Source: Rotaria sordida
Lineage: Eukaryota; Rotifera; Eurotatoria; Philodinida; Philodinidae
Reading direction: 5' to 3'
Length of the DNA stretch: 64,000 nucleotides
Assembly (NCBI GenBank): GCA_905250125.1
Contig: CAJNOL010000007.1
Coordinates: 183,741-247,740 of the forward strand
Made by a program: the position numbers and the translations under genes. Shown here in pieces: positions 50,265 through 62,650 of the stretch (positions within the stretch are counted from its first letter, which is position 1; each line of letters starts with the position of its first letter). A model generated the notes under the pieces. It made no database searches and was not told where the DNA came from. It saw nothing but the letters and a program-made list of their open reading frames with translations.

Positions 50265-53200
50265 CTTTGTGGAAAAAAAACTAAAAACTGCAATGAACAA
50301 AAGAAAATAAATAATGTTTTATTTTTGATGATTGGTTTTATTGAACTGATCAATTAAATATAAAAATAAAATTAATGACATCTATATATGAGAAAATTTG
50401 AGAATTGAAAACAAAATAGAAAGAATTAAAAGTTTTATGAAGAAATATCTTTGATTATTATTTTAATATTCAGAACAAAAAATTAAAAAATAATTTGATT
50501 AATTCAGTAATGCATTATAAAATAAATGAGTCATGCACGCGGTGGATGAAAGAAATATGATGAGTCATTGCATTGTCAAGTGGAAAGATCTAATCGATTA
50601 CCGTTCTATCCGAAAAATGTCAACTGATAACATTCTCTATTCTAGTTCTCTTTTGACAATTTAGACTTAAAACAAGACTACATTCAATATATTCAGTAGG
50701 AAGTATACCGAGTAACAGTAGAATGTACTGGAAATCTGCTACTTCTGAAATAGACACTTTATTATACGTTTCTGAGAAAAAGAGAATGTACAATGTAGAC
50801 TTTGCTGAAGAAATCTACCTTTTTGATTCTAGATCCTTAAAAGCTGTAGGTAAAGTATGAATGCTGGTCAACATTTAATATCTCTTAGTTAGAGAAGTTT
50901 GAGGTTTTCATCCTGGTCTATTTCCTTGTTAATCAAGTTTAAAATCTTTTTCGTTTCAAAAGGATCAACAAAGAGAGCTCTACAAAGATAAAAAGACCAA
51001 AAAATGTCTGAAACTTCTATATTTTTGTAATTGATTACTCAGAGAAGTCTCAAATCATGTCCTTAAAATTTTATAACTTATCGTAAGCCTATCGCTCATT
51101 CTCATCTTGTGAATAACTAATTCACATTTTTGATGAACTTTGATTTAGTACAAAATTCATTATTCATACTATTTGAAATCACGGCATTACCCTCGTGAAA
51201 TAACATTTTCACGTATTCTGTAGTGTTCAATTAAAGTATATGTCTGGCAGATATACTGGTTCTTTTTAGTAAAGATAGGATCGGTTCAATTCACTTCTAA
51301 AAAAATACGCGAGCCAACCTCATCTAAAACTGATACTCTAATACATTCATTAGCTTATTTTAAATTTTGACTCGGTTTGTTTCCAAAACTCACGATAAGA
51401 TTTCGTCTCTGATGTTTATTTTTTTTTATAAACGCATCAGATGATAAAATTAGTATGCGTATTTACTTATTAATTTCAACATAATTTACTACTCCTACTA
51501 ATATGCATGAAAAATACCGTTTCTATAAAAAAATTTGATCTCTTCGAAATGAGTTACCACATTTCATAGAAAAGTTCTGTTTTAGATACTATCTCAAGAA
51601 AAAATAAGGTACTATAATGCCTTTGCTAACATTGATCTTCAACAATTTAACAAGAACGACAATTTTTCATAAGTATAAAATCGACAAATCTTTTTTTGTT
51701 GCATAAATATTTTTTTATTAAAAATATTCATTCTCAATTTATAATTTAAAATGAAGATAAATAAGCATTTTACGGTATGTCTATAAATCATCATCAAATG
51801 AATAGCATAGATTTGTTATTTATCTAATTCGTGTTTATTTCAACCAATATAGATTTCGCTTTACTAGATTCTGTGTGCCTCTCTCATGCAGTCTATATAT
51901 TCTCTAAATTCATACACAAAATTTTTTGTTTTTTTCTATATATACTATTTCAAAGTAAAAGCATCAATTTCTGATTAACACAGTTATGCACTAATCAAAA
52001 AGATGAGTCATATATCCTTTGATATTTTCATTAAAAAAAAATAATAATCATTTTTTCCAAAACATTGATGACAATTAAAGTTGATTAAGGTACATTTATT
52101 CTAAACAATAATTCGAGATATTCTTAGATATAAAATGTCTATTCTTTTTAAGATTAAATTTATATTATTTCAAACAAAATATTTGATTATTTATTGTGGA
52201 TATCACAGATTTTTCTACTTAAAAAAAAACAAGAAATAACATATTTTTTTCTCTATCTAGCGCCGGAATAAAAAAATATTTTAGTACTTACTATTTTTTT
52301 TTTGTTCTAGACAAATGATATAGATATATATATTTTTCGTTTAAATCAATATTAAGTTATTTATATTTATCATTTCATTGATATTAGAAATCATTTCTAA
52401 ATATTTCGATCTGGTATGATAATGAAAATAATATGGGATTAATTATATAAGAGCAATCAATTTTATTAAAACATTCTAGTTCTTGTTTGATGAATCTTCA
52501 AGTCTTTATTTAAAAGTATGATTTATTCACCAATGCATGATGTTGATGATTTTTATTTTCGTTCACATTCTATTAGTTGTCAATAATGATAATTAATAAG
52601 GTCCGATTTTAAAAATTTTATTTCATTCAAAATTCTTATTACAATTTTGTTTTATATAGTCAAATTCATAAGAAAGTTATAGATGTACTATTATTTAATA
52701 ATCAAAAAAGTAAAACTTCTTTTAAAAATAAAACTCAACATATGCAAAAGAAATAGTGTATAGAAAAATAAACATTCAGATGTTAATCTATACACCTGTT
52801 CCTGAGAACATCGATGAATCACATTACAAAAGGAAAGCTAATAAGTAAAACGACATTTGATTTTTTTCTCAATCATTGATTGAATTTGAATGAAAGAAGC
52901 AATTATTAACATTATGCATATATTCAAATTGATAAAACAAAATCATACTTTTTTGTTCTGTCTACATTCAAGATAACGAATGAAAAGTCAGTTAATTATT
53001 TAGCATTTTAAGTTTCACAGAATTCCTGGATTTGTTAAATATATATATATATATATATATATCTGCGGTTCACAACATTTTACATAGATTTTTTTTAACT
53101 GTTGAAAGAATTATTAATAAAACGAAAGTTGAAAGCAATAGACAATATCATACCAAATATAGTCATTTCTTTATGTTGTTCTTATTGTCAATTTTAGATT

Positions 53201-54246
53201 GTGTAATATTGCATGGTTTATTATCAATAGAGTGAGTAAGATATTTGTTTTTTATATTATACTTTGTTATCTGTGAGAATAAAAAACAACTAATCAAAAA
53301 AGAAAAATTTTTTCAAAATAGAAGTTAATATCTTTTCAAGCATAGATATAATAAATATTTCATCGAATTTCATGGGATGTTGCAACATAACCTATGAGAC
53401 TTCTTTTTTTGTTGCGTTTTCATTTTCTATCAATAAATATATTGTTACGTAATTTTTCATAAAAAATTACAAAATAACCAACTTATTTCAAAAATTTTGC
53501 TGATAGACTTATGTAAAATCAGTTTCCAACGGTTGTTTCATAATAGAAGTAGTCTGTTTTGATTGTTGAACGAAATAAAACATAGACAATCGAGAATATT
53601 CCAAAACTTGGCAAGTTAGTAGAAACCTGTATCGGAGTCAACTAAACATCTCATGAATAAATCAGATTTAACACAAGAGGTTTTTTAAATTGTAAGTTTT
53701 ATTATTTGGTATTCACTGTACAAACTGATTTATTTTTGGAATTCGATTGGTGTCTCTTTTAGGTCTATGTCCATAGGAAGAAGTCGAAGTCAACTTTGAT
53801 TCCCATTTTTTCTCACATTTGTAAAGTTCTGAGAAGTAGAGCTCGTCGGGTCCGAGCGGGAAATTTTCCCGTTAATCGAATCCAGAAAAGTTTGAACTCG
53901 ACGAGCTCTACTGAGGAGACATGAATCGAGCCTCCAAAATACATCAGTTTGTACAATGAATTTGAAAGAATAAAAATCACTATTCAAAAAACAACCAGTA
54001 ATGTTCAAGTGAATTTACTGATAGGCAATTATGTAAAAAAACAATTAAGAAATTCTAAAGATTTTATACCATCGACTTCGAGCCATCATACTAATATTAC
54101 TGGAGCTAAGAAAAAAGAACATTCGGAATTTCTATTGTTCGAAATTCAACAAAATTTAGCACTTTCAAATAAGAACTTTGGTTGTTTTTTATTATTTTAA
54201 TTTTTTCTTCTTTCTTTTTTTTAGCATTTATTTTCCCTGCTAGACT
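50265..54246. other. 4 kb divergent intergenic region between BOP1 and CUL3
   Basis: AT-rich, with a (TA)n run at 53,040-53,062 and a foldback element at 53,680-53,995. The open frames at 53,032-53,235 and 53,949-54,200 have no recognisable homology. Confidence 0.5.
53680..53995. repeat. foldback element with GC-rich nested hairpin core
   Basis: Outer arms (53,680-53,760 and 53,920-53,995) pair, for example CACTGTACAAACTGATTTAT with the complement of CATCAGTTTGTACAATG. Between them, AGTAGAGCTCGTCG (53,835-53,848) is the exact reverse complement of CGACGAGCTCTACT (53,899-53,912), and CGGGAAATTTTCCCG (53,857-53,871) is itself nearly palindromic. The core is much GC-richer than its surroundings. 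Confidence 0.85.
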
Positions 54247-57200
54247 ATGAGTAGAGGATTTGTCAACGTGGAAGACAAAAATAAAAAAATGCGTATTCGT
54301 CAATTCTTCGTAAGTAAATTTCTTTATTATTATTTTTATATAAAAATAATCCATAGTCATTTTTAGTTTCCTTACCTCTTACCTTTAACCATTCTGAGTG
54401 TTTTCTTTTTTTCTCTTTTTTTTTTTCGTTCTCTCATGATGATGATGCTGATTTTCATACTTAAAGTCCACACTATAAGTGTATTCTGTATGTAGTATAG
54501 CAAAGAAAGAAAAAGTATAAAAAGAAAAGGGTACCACATGATGAGTATTCAAAGCCATAGGTCAAATTTTAATAATTGTCAATTTATAATATCTATGGAA
54601 AGTTCAAATGTTGGTCGAGTTAAAATTTCTCAACCAAATTTATTAGTTCTTGCAGCTCAACGAGTAAGCACAAGAGAAAGAATATTAAGAAAAATAGATA
54701 ATAAAGAATTTCGTTTTTTTTTCTTCAAATATATATATATATGATTTTATGTATATATTTTTTCTCTAATTAATTAGACGGTAATGGACGATCGCTATGT
54801 TGATGAAATATGGAATACATCATTGAAAGCTGCTATTCAAGAAATTCAAAAGAAAAATAACAGTGGTTTAAGTTTTGAAGAACTTTATCGTAATGCTTAT
54901 ACAATGGTGCTGCATAAACATGGAGAAAAACTTTACACAGGCACACGTGGAGTTGTTATGGAACATCTTGTACAAAAAGTATGATATCAAATTTTTTGTT
55001 TTGTTTTGTTTTGTTTCCATATTTCAAATTGAATTTTTGTTTATTTTTAATCAAAACAATATAGGTCAGACAAGATGTAATTGATTCATTAAATAATAAT
55101 TTTTTAACTGCACTCAATTGTGCATGGAATGATCATCGAACAGCAATGATTATGATACGTGATATACTTATGTATATGGATCGAGTGTATGTTAGTGGAC
55201 AAAAACTTGAACCTGTTTTTAATTTGGGTGTTATATTATTTCGTGATAATGTTGTTCGATATCCATCAATACGTGATCATTTAAGACAAACACTACTTGA
55301 TATGGTAGCTAAAGAAAGACGTGGAGAAATTATTGAAAAGTAAGTTTAATAGTAGAAAAACGAAATATATGAAAAAGATTTTATATTAATAACGATTATA
55401 GTTGAAAGAAGAGAATGTGACGACTCATGAGAAAACCCGTCCAACTGATATTTTCCGTTTGACCTCATAGTGTAGATACAAATCCTGAAAGGATTCGCAC
55501 CATTAGGTTTTTCTGCTTGAGTTATGAGCATTTTACTAAACATTCAGCTGATTGCAGGAGATCACGAGAAAAGTCGCAACAAAAAGTTTCGCCTTGAAAT
55601 TCTTCCTCCATAATAGCTTTCATAGTCTATATGGTATCCTGAAAACAGGACTATTTTTGGAACTCTTGTGTGAAAGTAACGTGTTTTTTTGCAAACGTGT
55701 TATCTCAGAAGGAAAACATTCAGAATATCATAAAGATTATGAGAGTTATTGTTAGAGAGAATTTCAGGCAGAAACTTTTTGTTGCAATTTTTCTTGTGAC
55801 ATCCTGCAATAAATTGAAAGTTCAGTAAAATGACGATAACTCGAGAAGAAATGTCTAATGGCACGAATACTTTCAGAGTTTTTTCTATACTATGAGCTCA
55901 AATGGAGATTATCAGTCGGATGGATTTCTTCATCAGAGACGGGTAGTTTCTTATGTATTTGATTTGTTCAGAAAACAATAATAGACCGAATGATTCTTCA
56001 ACAAGAAAAATCTAATACAAAGATATGTCTAATATGAACACAGATTATTGTGCATTCAGTATCTCTCAAAATAATTCGACCAATTGTTTTCTACCGCTAT
56101 AAACGCTATTAAAAATTCAAATAGTGATTTTCTAGAGAATTTAATTTCTAATAAAAATTTTCAAATATGAAAATTATTGCTAGTATTGTAAGGAGAGCTA
56201 ATGTATACTATTCAATATCTTGTACGTAGTTTTATATATACATTAATATGAACTATATTCTATAATTTATTTTCTAGGAGTGCTGTGAAAAATGCTTGTC
56301 AGATGTTGATGAGTTTAGGCATTGATAATCGTTCAGTGTATGCAGATGATTTTGAAACACCATTTTTATTACAATCAGCTGAATTCTATCGAGTATGAAT
56401 TAATCATTTTTCTATTGTTTTTCTATTTAAATATTTTTGTTTTTTCTCTATTAAGCTTGAAAGTCAAAAATTATTAGCTGAAAATAGTGCATCTGTATAT
56501 ATACGTAAAGTAGCTGCACGTATAAGTGAAGAAGCTGAACGAGCCGTCCATTATCTTGATAAATCAACAGAAGAACGAATTGTTCGTGTATTAGAAGGTA
56601 TGAACAATGATATTTAACTATTATTATTATGATGATTATATTTTTTCGTATTATTCTTCAAATTAGATGAATTAATAACAAAACATTTAAAAACTATTGT
56701 TGAAATGGAAAATTCTGGTGTTTATTCAATGTTAAAATTTAGTAAATGTGATGATCTCGCAACAATGTATAAATTATTTGAACGTGTTCCCAATGGTCAT
56801 TCAACAATAGCTGATTGTATGAGTAGTTATTTACGTGAACAAGGTCGTGCACTTGTTACGGAAAATGCTGAAGAAGGAAAAAATGCAATTATTTATATTC
56901 AAGTAAGACAAAATAAAATATTTAATTTAATATTTTCTATTTTTTATTTTATGAAATATATTTTCGTTTATTTAGAATTTACTCGACTTGAAAGATACGT
57001 TTGATTCTTTTCTTAAACATGCATTCAACGATGATAAGGTTAATTTTTTAAATGAAATATAATTGAGAATAGAATTTTTATGCATAGTTTTTTTTTTATT
57101 TTTATTCATGTAGATTTTTAAAAAACGAATTAATTCTGATTTTGAATATTTTATTAATTTGAATCAACGTAGTCCTGAATATTTATCATTATTTATTGAT

Positions 57201-60200
57201 GACAAATTAAAAAAAGGTGGTAAAGAGGTATGTAAAAATAAAGGACAAAGACTTATAAGGATCATTTTTTGAGATCATGCTCGGTTTTACTCCATTCATA
57301 GTTTACCTAATGAAAAATTTTATAAGAAATTGTTTGGTAACAAAATAAAGTGATTTCTGTAGGATGCAGACCTGTCTCATACTAGACGTCTCCAACTGAT
57401 AACTATGTCAATTGATTATCGATCCTATAGCTTTTCTCCAGTAAAAATTTCAGCTCCAACGATTGAAATGTTGCTGAGTAATGATATAAATATTGTTCTA
57501 AATGAATATGAAAATCATATAGTTATATTACCATTTCTGTTCACGTCTACTCACTATTTTCTAAATATCTCGAGAAAGGAAAAAAAGATACCATGGATTT
57601 TTGATTAATTCTAAAAGCTCGTAGTAAGGGCTGCAAAGCCAGATATTTTTTGATTTTTTAGGCGTGGTCTTTGTTACATAAGATGACTTACATTTCGTTT
57701 AAATTGATTTTAATAATTTTCTAGTTAAAATTCGCTTTGACAGGATTCTGAGGGGATTCAGCTACATTTTTTGAAAGAAAAAATTCGTCGAAAAATTTTG
57801 ATACACATGTAAGTCAACTCAGTTTTTATGTTGATTTCAAATATGCTACTATTTTTTACTCAAAGGCTATTTTCTCCAATTAAAATCTGTCAAACGCCAG
57901 TGAAAAAATGGTGTCTAAACAAAATTCAAGTCGTTTTATATTTAATAAAGCCTACGCCTAAAAACAATCAAAAAGTATCTGATTTTGTAGTTCTTTCTAC
58001 GAGCTTTCAGGATCAATTAAAGTTCTATGTTGTTTTATCCTTTCTCGAGATATTTAGAAAACAATGATCAAAACTAAATAGAAATGATAATATAACTATA
58101 TGATTTTCATGTTCATTTGGAACAATATTTACATCATTATTCAGCAACACTTCAACCGTTCGAATTGACATTTTTACCAGAGAAAGACTATAGAATGGAT
58201 AATCAATTGACATAGTTATTCAGTTGAAAATGTCTTCGTATGAGAAAATTTATACGAGCTACTCTTCCACATATGAATCATGTATTTATGGTACAAATGT
58301 GAATATTGCACTGAGTAAATTGTGAATGGAAGGAAGCTGAGATTGATCTAAAAATGACTCCTCATCTCTCCCCCCGGTTCTTTATTAATAAATATTAAAG
58401 ATTTTGTTTTCATGAATTATAGCTTGGTGATCTAGAAGTCGAAGTTGTACTTGATAAAGCAATGATATTATTTCGATATTTAGAAGAAAAAGATGTATTT
58501 GAACGATATTATAAACAACATTTAGCTAAACGTTTATTGTTAAATAAATCAGCATCAGATGATGCTGAAAAAAATATGATATCAAGATTAAAAACTGAAT
58601 GTGGTTGTCAATTTACATGTAAATTAGAAGGAATGTTTAAAGATATAACTCTATCAAATTCAACAGCAGATGATTTTCGTTTACATGTTTCACAAAAACG
58701 AGTAAGCAAAAACAAAAAATACAACAAAATCATTTGTTGATATATTTCTTTTTTCTATTTCATCTTTCATATGTTGGTTTTTTTGTCAAATAGTTAAATT
58801 TAAATGGTATTGATTTATTTGTACGAGTATTAACAACAGGCTTTTGGCCAACACAAAATACAAATAATCAATGTAATTTACCAGCAGCTGTTCGAGACGC
58901 ATATCAATGTTTTCATCGTTTTTATTTGAGTAAACATAGTGGAAGACAATTGACATTACAACCAAGTTTAGGTTCAGCTGATTTAATATCGATATTTTAT
59001 GGTAAACCAAGAGAAGATGATAATGATGGAGAAATGCGACCAACAACAACAATGTCAAAAGAACGTAAACATACATTACAAGTATCAACTTATCAAATGG
59101 TTATTTTAACGTTATTTAATACAAAAGAATGTTGGACATTCGAAGTAATTTTTATTGATGAAAATTTTTCTAATTTTTAAAAGAGATAAACAAAGAAAAA
59201 ACACTGAGAAAATGATTATTTTTCACGTTGATACTATAACAAAATAAGCATCAAAATATAAAACTAAATTCAAGAAAAATAAAATTATTTTAATTTAATC
59301 TTGTTAGATCTGTGGACAGTATTTCATATATAAATATTTAATAATGAAGTGCTTAGAATATTTTTTGCGAAATACGATCTAAAAGGAATGTTGAAGTATA
59401 GAAGTAAAAGTTTTAATTCACTCCCTTCTTTATCTCACAGATGGAGTTCGACGGTTCCGGAAACCAAACCGAAAGTGCTAAATCATCAGATAGATATAAA
59501 AATTCTTAAATCTATGCCGAGAAATCTTCATTTTTTCATTCTTGACATTACATATTTCAGTATATATGTATAATATTATTTTTGTTGAAGTACCAAAATA
59601 TGTAAAGACTTTAATCTCAACAATTCAATATTGAAAATTTCTCAAAATAGATTCAAAATTTTCGTATCTATCTGATGATTTAATGTTTTTGGTTCTACGG
59701 ACTATTTTGGAAACCAAATCGAAACCATAGTTTTGGGTCATTTTTGGAATTGCCAAATTGTATCCAGAGACATCTTAGCAACTTTCTTCTCTCCGCATCA
59801 TGGACCCTGTATCATATGTCTTGTTATCATCTACGAATTACTTTTCTATGGCATTTCTAGAAGATTAAGTAAAAAGAAGGCTAAGAAATGTGTCCCAAAA
59901 CAGATAGAATAAAACAATCACTCTGTGATTACCAAGAACAGCTATATCGTATTTCACATTTTAATCCTGCAAGGATTGCGTTAACAGCTTTTGTTGTATG
60001 CGATTAAAACTTTGGACTTTTTATATTTTACTATTTTTTTGAGATTCTAAGATAGAATTATTAATATATAACATTTGTTTTTCCTTTTAATAGGAAATGC
60101 ATCATGAAACAGATATAAATGAAAAAGATCTTCAACGTGCATTGTTACCATTAGCAATGGGTAAACCAAGTCAACGTATACTTCTTAAAGAATGTAAAAC

Positions 60201-61572
60201 AAAAGATATTAAATCAAATGATAGATTTATTGTTAATGATTCATTTACATCAAAATTATATCGTGTAAAAATAAATCCAATAACACCTAAAACTGAAAGT
60301 GATCCTGAACGACAAGAAACTCGAAGTAAAGTTGAAGATGATCGAAAACATGAAATTGATGCAGCTATTGTACGTACAATGAAAACAAGAAAAACAATGT
60401 CACATACACAATTAGTTGCTGAAGTAAAAATTTTTTGTAGATTTTCTTTTTTAAAAATAAATTTGTTTTTTCTTTTTTGTGTAGGTTTCTCATCAACTGA
60501 AAGCACGATTTATGCCCAGTCCTGGTTTTATAAAGAAACGAATTGAAAGCTTAATTGAACGAGATTATTTATCACGATTATCCGAAGATAGGTAAGACGA
60601 ATATACAGGTTGACTTATAAATAACTAGACGATAAAGAAAATACAATATCTACAGTCTGCTTTAATTAATCGAGCGAATGTTCTTTTTTGGCAGTCGAGG
60701 ATTCATCAAAGTTTTTATTCATAAGAACACTATTGAAAAGATATCATGTAGAACTATAGACCAAGATGTAGCTCAGTCATTCTGAGGGCTAGACATATGA
60801 AATTTTTTGCATATATATTACTATGAAAATGTAGATCAGTGACATCACCTTGGTTTTGTCCACTTGAGTCAAAGATAGAGAGCTGTGGGTCCACGTTTTT
60901 TGTGGACCCAGACTCGGATCCAAACTCGGGGTTTTTTCCACCAATACCTGGCATCATTCGTGTACATGAACAAGTAAAGCATCAAGGTTTTAGCTATTTA
61001 TTCGCTACTCTTAGAAAAAAACTCAATGTAAAGTTATATCTTGTTGCTGTATTTCTCATCTGAAGAGAAGCAGGATATTCACATAAACGTGTAACCGGGT
61101 CCGACAAAAAAATAAAACTTTGAACCTGGGCTCGGATCCTGCCAGGTTCAGATCTGGAAAAGATCCGCAGTTCCCTAGTGGAAGAAGAGTTATGATATAT
61201 GGTAATTATTCCCATTGTGAGTCCTTCAACTTAGGAAAGGAAGAAGCTTATGACTTGGCAAACCTATCATTATATAGTCTTTTAATGCGGCTATTTACAT
61301 TATCAATTTCATTGAATTTTATTTTGAGCGTTTAAAAACTGCAGATATTTTACATAATGATAGGTTGATTAGATCGTAAGCTCTTTTCCTTTTTAAGTTA
61401 TAGAATTCATGAAAAAACTCAGCTCGATTGATTAAAGTTGATTCGAGATATTGAGTATTCTTATTATCTAGTCATTTCTGTGCCACCTTGTACATTTCTA
61501 TATATATATATATTATTAATTTCTATAATCTCTTTGTCTTTTTATAGGAAAATGTATAACTATGTAGCCTAA
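54247..61572 (+). CDS. CUL3: cullin-3
   Basis: Thirteen exons (54247-54309, 54778-54978, 55065-55339, 56278-56392, 56456-56597, 56667-56902, 56976-57038, 57114-57227, 58423-58701, 58794-59144, 60094-60423, 60485-60591, 61548-61572) encode 766 aa, close to the usual 768. CUL3 is the scaffold of BTB-adaptor RING ubiquitin ligases. The N-terminus [19 protein letters not shown] leads to the adaptor-binding cullin repeats ([20 protein letters not shown]), then the cullin homology region ([38 protein letters not shown]). The C-terminal winged-helix part carries the neddylation segment IVRTMKTRK with Lys at about 710, and the protein ends YNYVA. Introns of about 0.9-1.2 kb (55,340-56,277; 57,228-58,422; 59,145-60,093; 60,592-61,547) contrast with the 60-90 bp introns elsewhere, and each holds an inverted repeat. 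Confidence 0.97.
54538..54663 (+). other. candidate alternative first exon of CUL3
   Basis: ATG ATG starts a 42-codon open frame that ends at a GTAAGC donor in phase 0, so it could join the exon at 54778 in place of 54247-54309. Its sequence (including [15 protein letters not shown]) has no match in the cullin N-terminus I know. It could also be a cassette exon or chance. Confidence 0.35.
55410..55945. repeat. foldback repeat in CUL3 intron (1)
   Basis: Arms at about 55,410-55,645 and 55,690-55,945 pair along their whole length. TTGACCTCATAGTGTAGA near 55,459 mirrors the strand opposite TATACTATGAGCTCAAA near 55,885, and GCAACAAAAAGTTTC mirrors GAAACTTTTTGTTGC. The open frame at 55,552-55,755 crosses the loop and is incidental. 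Confidence 0.9.
57370..58250. repeat. long foldback repeat in CUL3 intron (2)
   Basis: A roughly 880 bp imperfect palindrome. The outer arms match strongly: AACTATGTCAATTGATTATC at 57,401 mirrors GATAATCAATTGACATAGTT at 58,198. The inner arms match too: AAAAGCTCGTAGTAAG near 57,613 mirrors the strand opposite CTACGAGCTTTC near 57,997. Because the arms are copies, both carry a similar short open frame (57,405-57,608 plus; 58,025-58,213 minus). Confidence 0.92.
59440..59720. repeat. foldback repeat in CUL3 intron (3)
   Basis: AAATCATCAGATAGATATAA at 59,481 mirrors the strand opposite GTATCTATCTGATGATTTAA at 59,664, and the arms meet almost without spacer near 59,578. The outer GGTTCCGGAAACCAAACC pairs weakly with GGTTCTACGGACTATTTTGG. 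Confidence 0.85.
60645..61450. repeat. degenerate inverted repeat with GC-rich patches in CUL3 intron (4)
   Basis: CTTTAATTAATCGAGCG at about 60,659 mirrors GCTCGATTGATTAAAG at 61,422, so the ends look paired, but pairing in between is weak. An exact 9-bp hairpin, TGGGTCCAC / GTGGACCCA (60,886-60,910), and two CTCGGATCC words (60,912 and 61,131) stand out against the AT-rich background. Confidence 0.45.
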
Positions 61573-62160
61573 ACAAACAAAGCATCATTTTTTTTGTGGT
61601 TGTTTTCTTTTTTTTTCGGTTATTATTTGTGAGATTGTATTCATTCATATTTTGTCTTCTAATTCGTGTTCATCACATCATCCATGACCATTTTACATTA
61701 ATCATATGACATATAATTGTCTTCCCTTGTTTCTTTTTTCTTTTTCATTTGTTCACTCTATTTTCTTTTTCTTTTCTTTTTTTGTCTTCTGTTCTGCGTT
61801 TTTTTTTTATTTCTTCAAATTTATCTGAGCCTTTTCTTTTTTTTGTCTCTCAAAAAAAAAAAATATATATATATATTTCGGGCTCATGTTTGCATGTGTG
61901 CGCGCATGTAACTATATGTGTTTATGTGTGAGTGACACACTATGATTAAACGATTTTTGAATGACTATTCAAAAGACCTTTATCGGTGTTAAACATAAAA
62001 GTAGGTTTTTAAAACGAAAAAAAAACAAATTGGAAATAAAATATTATTTATCAAAAATCTCACAAAAAAGAATCCATGTCTTCATATGTATATCAATGTA
62101 CTTCTTTAAAAAAAATTACTTTTATTCAAATTGCAAATAATGTAAAATTCGAGCAAAATC

Positions 62161-62600
62161 TTTTCTTTTTTGTTTTTTTATACATGGTTAAATAGAACTC
62201 GACGAAATGAGTAACAATATGTAATTTATTATTTTGTTTTAAAAGTCTTTCGATTAAAGAAAAAATTGAGGTTTTTCGATAATGCTAAATGATCAATTTT
62301 TCCTAAAAGTATGTTTTTCATACTAAATAACTGATATATTTAGATCTGCTATGAAAAACTGAGTCTGTGAAACTAATTTTAAAATTAGTTTCACAGACGT
62401 AACTTTTCATGGTGAATCTAGATCTATCAGTTATTCAGTATGAAAAACGTACGTTTAGAAAAGCATCGACCATTGCAGGACTATTGAAAACTCGATTTGT
62501 TTAATCGAAAAACTTTGAAAAAGAAATGATAGAATACATATTCTTACTAACTTCGTCGCGCTCTATTTAGCCATGTATAAAAAAAATGAAAAAAAAAAAT
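62161..62600. repeat. near-perfect spacerless palindrome
   Basis: Arms of about 220 bp meet at 62,380/62,381. The central 36 bases (62,363-62,398) are an exact palindrome built on GTCTGTGAAACTAATTTT. The outer ends TACATGGTTAAATAGAACTC and the strand opposite GCTCTATTTAGCCATGTA match with few differences. It is bounded by T-rich and A-rich runs. Confidence 0.95.
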
Positions 62601-62603
62601 ATT

Positions 62604-62650
62604 GCACTTTTTGCACATCAAATAATGTGAATAATACGCAAAGTGCAAAA
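62604..62650. repeat. short hairpin beside the palindrome
   Basis: TTGCACTTTTTGCA (from about 62,603) pairs imperfectly with CGCAAAGTGCAAAA (about 62,638-62,651), with a loop of about 20 bases. It directly follows the A-run at the palindrome's right end. Confidence 0.6.

Noticed and set aside
49850-50284. 144-codon plus-strand open frame
   Set aside because: It is antisense to the strongly conserved BOP1 N-terminal exon.
58025-58213. Minus-strand frame similar to the plus-strand frame at 57,405
   Set aside because: The resemblance is explained by the two arms being inverted copies; not counted as a gene.
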